A stretch of 64,000 bases of DNA from Mayfieldus sp963772265 (lineage in GTDB: Bacteria > Actinomycetota > Thermoleophilia > Solirubrobacterales > 70-9), in the NCBI GenBank assembly GCA_963772265.1, contig CAVYWS010000007.1, positions 1-64,000 of the forward strand. The letters run 5' to 3'. The notes under the pieces are model-generated. The model saw only the letters and a list, made by a program, of their open reading frames with translations, made no database searches and had not been told where the DNA came from. Of the stretch, positions 61,050 through 64,000 are shown one piece after another (the stretch's first letter is position 1; every line of letters begins with the position of its first letter). The position numbers were made by a program, and so were the translations under genes.

Positions 61050-62402
61050 GCCGGCGGGCGCGGATCGTCCCGGCGCTGGCGATCGCCCTCGCCGCCGCCA
61101 CCGCGACCAGCGCACTGCAGGCGGCCGCCGGCTCCTCCTCGCGCCGGGTGGTCGGCCACTCGGTGCGGGGACGGCCGATCGTCGCGGTACGGGTCGGGGA
61201 CCCCGACAGCCCGCGCAAGGCCCTGGTCGTCGGCAACGTCCATGGCGACGAGCCGGCCGGAACCGCGGTGACGCGCCAGATCATGCGCCGCTTCCGCGAC
61301 GTCGGCGGGGTCGACCTCTGGGTGGTCAAGACGGCCAATCCCGACGGTTTCGCCGCCGGCACCCGGCGCAATGCCGACGGCGTCGACCTCAACCGCAACT
61401 TCTCCTACCGCTGGCGGCCCGGCCCGCCGTCGTCGGGCTACTACCCGGGGCCGCATCCGTTCTCGGAGCCCGAGTCGCGGGCCGTGCGGGCGCTCGTGCG
61501 CAGCCTCCGGCCCAGCGTCAGCATCTGGTTTCACCAGCCCTGGGACCAGGTGCTTGCACCGTGTCACGGGGCTGTCCCTCTGCAGCGCCGCTTCTCGCAG
61601 CTGTCCGGGATCCCGGTCAAGCGCTGCCGCGCCCAGCACCTTCACGGGACCGCGATCAGCTGGCAGAACCACTCCTCCCCGGGCAGCGTGGCCTTCGTCG
61701 TCGAGCTGCCGGGCGGGCGGATCTCGGCGCGGGCGGCGAGGCGCGACGCACGGGCCGTGGTCAAGGTCGCTCGTGACGGCGCGGCGAAGCGGCCACCCGC
61801 ACGCACCGCTGCGGCGTCATCGACGGGCCGCCCGCCGATCAAGGCCGACTTCATCCCCTTTCCACCGAGGCGAAAGCGCGAGATGGCCGCCTACTCGAAG
61901 CGCCACTACGGCAAGCGGCAGTGGCGGCTGAGCGACCCCAAGGTGATCGTCGAGCACGTCTCGGTCGCGGCCAGCGTCGACTCCGTCTACAACACCTTCG
62001 CGCCCGATCATCCCGACCCCGAGCTGCACGAGCTGCCCAACGTCTGCTCTCACTTCGTCGTCGGCTCGAACGCCCGCGCCTACCAGCTCGTTCACCTCAA
62101 CATCCGCTGCCGCCATACGGTCGGACTCAACTACACGGCGATCGGAATCGAGCACGTCGGCTTCACCGACGCCGACGTGCTCGGCAACCGGCGCCAGCTT
62201 CGCGCCTCTCTGCGGCTGACCCGGTTCCTCGCGCTGCCGCTTCGGGATCAAGGTCCGAAACGTGATCGGGCACAACGAGAGCCTCAGCTCGCCCTACCAC
62301 CTCGAGCTCGTGCCGAGCCTCAAGCAGCAGACCCACGGGGACTTCAAGCACGCCTCGATGCAGGTCTACCGCCGCAAGCTGCGCCGCCTGGGCCGCTGCT
62401 GA
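61046..62402 (+). CDS. Two-domain exported murein hydrolase: M14 peptidase + N-acetylmuramoyl-L-alanine amidase (one frameshift)
   Basis: About 451 residues. Signal segment IVPALAIALAAATATSALQA. The M14 domain (residues about 40-230) has zinc ligands in VVGNVHGDEPAG (His, Glu) and a His in IWFHQPWDQV, substrate-binding DGVDLNRNFSYRW, and catalytic Glu in FVVELPGG, like MpaA/DL-carboxypeptidases that cut peptide stems. After a Ser/Arg-rich linker comes an amidase_2/PGRP-like domain (KVIVEHVSVAAS, NVCSHFVVGSNA, YTAIGIEHVGF, GHNESLSSPYH). One shift near 62240 is needed to reach the TGA at 62402. Such a fusion would remove both peptide and amide bonds in peptidoglycan. TTG start coupled to the decarboxylase. 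Confidence 0.82.
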
Positions 62403-62415
62403 CCCGCGCCGGCAA

Positions 62416-64000
62416 TCAGGAACGGAAGGTCCAGACGCCTCCGGGTGCGTCCCGCAATGGGCCGGGCGTCTGCGCGGCGACCGAATACACGATCGCGTTG
62501 GAGCTGTTTCGGAGCGTCAGCTGGACCCTGTCCGGGCTGCCGTCGCGGTAGGTCCAACTCAGCGTTCCCTGCTGGCCGCTCAGCCCCCCGGGGGCCGAAG
62601 ACCCGAAGGTCCCGGTCGCGGTGCCGGTCTGGGTGTCGAAGCCGAGCGGCGAGGCGGGCGGCGTGTCGGTGCAGCTGGACTGCGTCACCGCGCTCTTCGT
62701 CCAGATCCGGCCCCCGGCGGCTGTCGCGACGATGCTGGGCCGTGTCGAGTAAGAACCCGTGCAGTCGTCCGCCGCCGAGAAGAGGATCTGCGGCCCCTGC
62801 GCCGTCTGCACCCTGCCGCGGGCCGAAATCGTGAAGACCGGACGGGACTCCGGCACCGGCCCCAGGGGCGTGCCGCCGTAGATGACGTCTCCGGCGGCGT
62901 CTTGGTAGGTCTGCCAGGGAATCGTCTCCTGCTGGTCGACGCCGGGCTTCGAGAAGTCGCAGACACCGTCGGGAAATGTCTGCTGCATAGCGGCCCATTG
63001 GGCGTCAGTGAAGGTAACCGGCACCGTCACGCCGGCGACCGTCTGCGTATAGCCGTCGCGATTCAGCGGCTTGAGCTGGCACTTGTTGGCGTCGGTGGTG
63101 ATTGCGTCCCCGGCGACCGTCCGCGGAGTGCCGTAGACAGGGACCACGGCGTCGGGGCACAGCCCGTCGGAGAGCTTGTTGCCGGTCCCGTCGTAGCAGC
63201 GGTCGCCGAGGTCGCCCGGCTTGTCGCTGATCAGCTTCTGAGCCAGCGAGGCACTGCTCGTGTCGTCCTCGACCGCGGCCAGCCAGCGGTCCATCGCGAT
63301 GAAGCTGTTGCGCTCGCACTGGGTGTCGGCGATGATCGTCGCCGGCCCCTCCCAGATCAGTTGGTTGGCGTGGGTGCCATGCTCGCGATCGAGCCGGGCG
63401 CGGACAGCAAATGCGCGGTAGGAGTCGTGGAAGAGGCCGGGATCGGGACCCCGGCAGTCGATGATCGCCGTCTGGTCGAGGTTGTTGGTCTCGTTGATCA
63501 TCCCGCTGCGATAGGCATTCGCCAGCGCCGGCCGGCTCGCGGCGAAGCGGATTGGAATCGGGTTGGTGTCGACGTCCACGCCGCCGATCTTGGCGTTCAG
63601 GTCGACGAATTGCGCGACGCTGATCTGTGCCTTCTCGAGCGCCCCGAGCCCGTACTGGGCGCCGACATTGTCGACCGGGATTCCGGCGAAGCCATGCCCG
63701 AGCGTCTGCTCGTTGGCCGACCATTCAGCAGGTGGGCGCGGGCCGAAGATGTTGATTGCCGCGTCCTGGATGTCGCAGCGCACTCCGCCGGGATTGCTCT
63801 GCGGGTCGTAGCGCTGCTGCGCCGTGACGCCGGCGCACGGGTCCGTCGGGACGGCGACGTGGAACTGCGCCGTCTCGCTGACCTGGGCGTTGCCCGGGTT
63901 CACGTGGCCCTCGACGTTGCCAATCTGGGTCGGGGACCAGGCAACTCCGACTCCCCACTTCGTTGGGTCGTTGAAGTAGCGGAGCAGGAGGTGGTAGTCG
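62416..64000 (-). CDS. Secreted DUF6351-like protein (5' end outside the window)
   Basis: At least 527 residues are read without interruption from the window edge to the stop at 62416. Recognisable segments are RYDPQSNPGGVRCDIQDAAI, NIFGPRP, the AQYGLGALEKAQISVAQFVDLNAKIGGVDVD stretch, DQTAIIDCRGPDPGLFHDSYRAFAVRARL, then a Ser/Gly/Thr-rich C-terminal beta region with WTYRDGSPDRVQLTLRNSS. This matches the DUF6351 family as I remember it, large exported proteins of actinobacteria with no proven function. The frame is open at base 64000, so start and signal peptide lie beyond. It converges on the murein hydrolase with a 13-bp gap. Confidence 0.7.
   Translation of the reverse strand, partial: DYHLLLRYFNDPTKWGVGVAWSPTQIGNVEGHVNPGNAQVSETAQFHVAVPTDPCAGVTAQQRYDPQSNPGGVRCDIQDAAINIFGPRPPAEWSANEQTLGHGFAGIPVDNVGAQYGLGALEKAQISVAQFVDLNAKIGGVDVDTNPIPIRFAASRPALANAYRSGMINETNNLDQTAIIDCRGPDPGLFHDSYRAFAVRARLDREHGTHANQLIWEGPATIIADTQCERNSFIAMDRWLAAVEDDTSSASLAQKLISDKPGDLGDRCYDGTGNKLSDGLCPDAVVPVYGTPRTVAGDAITTDANKCQLKPLNRDGYTQTVAGVTVPVTFTDAQWAAMQQTFPDGVCDFSKPGVDQQETIPWQTYQDAAGDVIYGGTPLGPVPESRPVFTISARGRVQTAQGPQILFSAADDCTGSYSTRPSIVATAAGGRIWTKSAVTQSSCTDTPPASPLGFDTQTGTATGTFGSSAPGGLSGQQGTLSWTYRDGSPDRVQLTLRNSSNAIVYSVAAQTPGPLRDAPGGVWTFRS

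Noticed and set aside
1..64000. CRISPR array, transposon, integrase or phage genes
   Set aside because: No spaced direct repeats, transposase motifs or terminal inverted repeats found; the only tandem repeat is the coding array in the TrhA gene.

Overview
The window is a gene-dense, roughly 70 % GC stretch of bacterial chromosome. Gene content points to a high-GC actinobacterium, most likely class Thermoleophilia (Solirubrobacterales-like). The grounds are a class II (B12-dependent) ribonucleotide reductase with NrdR, a fused gamma/alpha KorA with KorB, a full 14-subunit Nuo operon, an archaeal-looking topoisomerase I, many GTG/TTG starts, and many start codons that sit 6-9 nt behind a -10-like hexamer with no Shine-Dalgarno (leaderless mRNAs). 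The taxonomic call is inference. I saw no insertion sequence, prophage, CRISPR array or rRNA gene. One tRNA gene (Thr, CGT) is present.

Layout. 1-2.0 kb is a badly frameshifted edge: the C-terminus of a KdpD-like kinase runs directly into the N-terminal part of an MMPL transporter, followed by a broken family-5 uracil-DNA glycosylase. 2.1-7.4 kb holds a thioesterase, tRNA-Thr, a secreted protein, a DoxX protein, an SRPBCC protein and a two-component system. 7.5-17 kb holds envelope sugar genes (GT2 + DUF2304, epimerase, O-antigen-ligase-like protein) around a topA-tmk-holB operon, then a Met8/CysG-N siroheme enzyme. 17-22 kb holds a flavin oxidase coupled to an alpha/beta-hydrolase-fold protein that has lost its catalytic Ser and His, a perfect 18-bp palindrome, a TPR-LuxR regulator and a TrhA protein with 11-residue repeats. 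22-25.5 kb is nrdR-nrdJ. 25.5-30 kb has a cupin and three alpha/beta hydrolases. 30-41 kb is mixed housekeeping and accessory genes: TetR, crotonase, RDD, ferritin-like DUF892, DedA, hotdog protein, CAP, MsrB, NarL-type regulator, SerS, cytochrome c, flavin reductase and a PQQ-type beta-propeller.

41.3-56.6 kb is the NADH:quinone oxidoreductase operon nuoA-N in canonical order, mostly with 1-4 nt start/stop overlaps, but with a small SnoaL-like gene between nuoI and nuoJ. It is followed directly by korAB (2-oxoacid:ferredoxin oxidoreductase), so the segment links 2-oxoacid oxidation and NADH oxidation to the quinone pool. 59.6-64 kb holds a PLP decarboxylase coupled to an M14-peptidase/amidase fusion (cell-wall hydrolase), and a DUF6351-like secreted protein that runs off the window.

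Quality caveat. At least two dozen coding regions or positions need a one-base correction to restore a conserved protein. Single-base indels sit in GC runs and hit essential genes (topA, holB, nuoG, nuoN, korAB). They look like sequencing error, not pseudogenes, so genes are annotated across them and each case is flagged. There is no gene-free stretch longer than about 300 bases.
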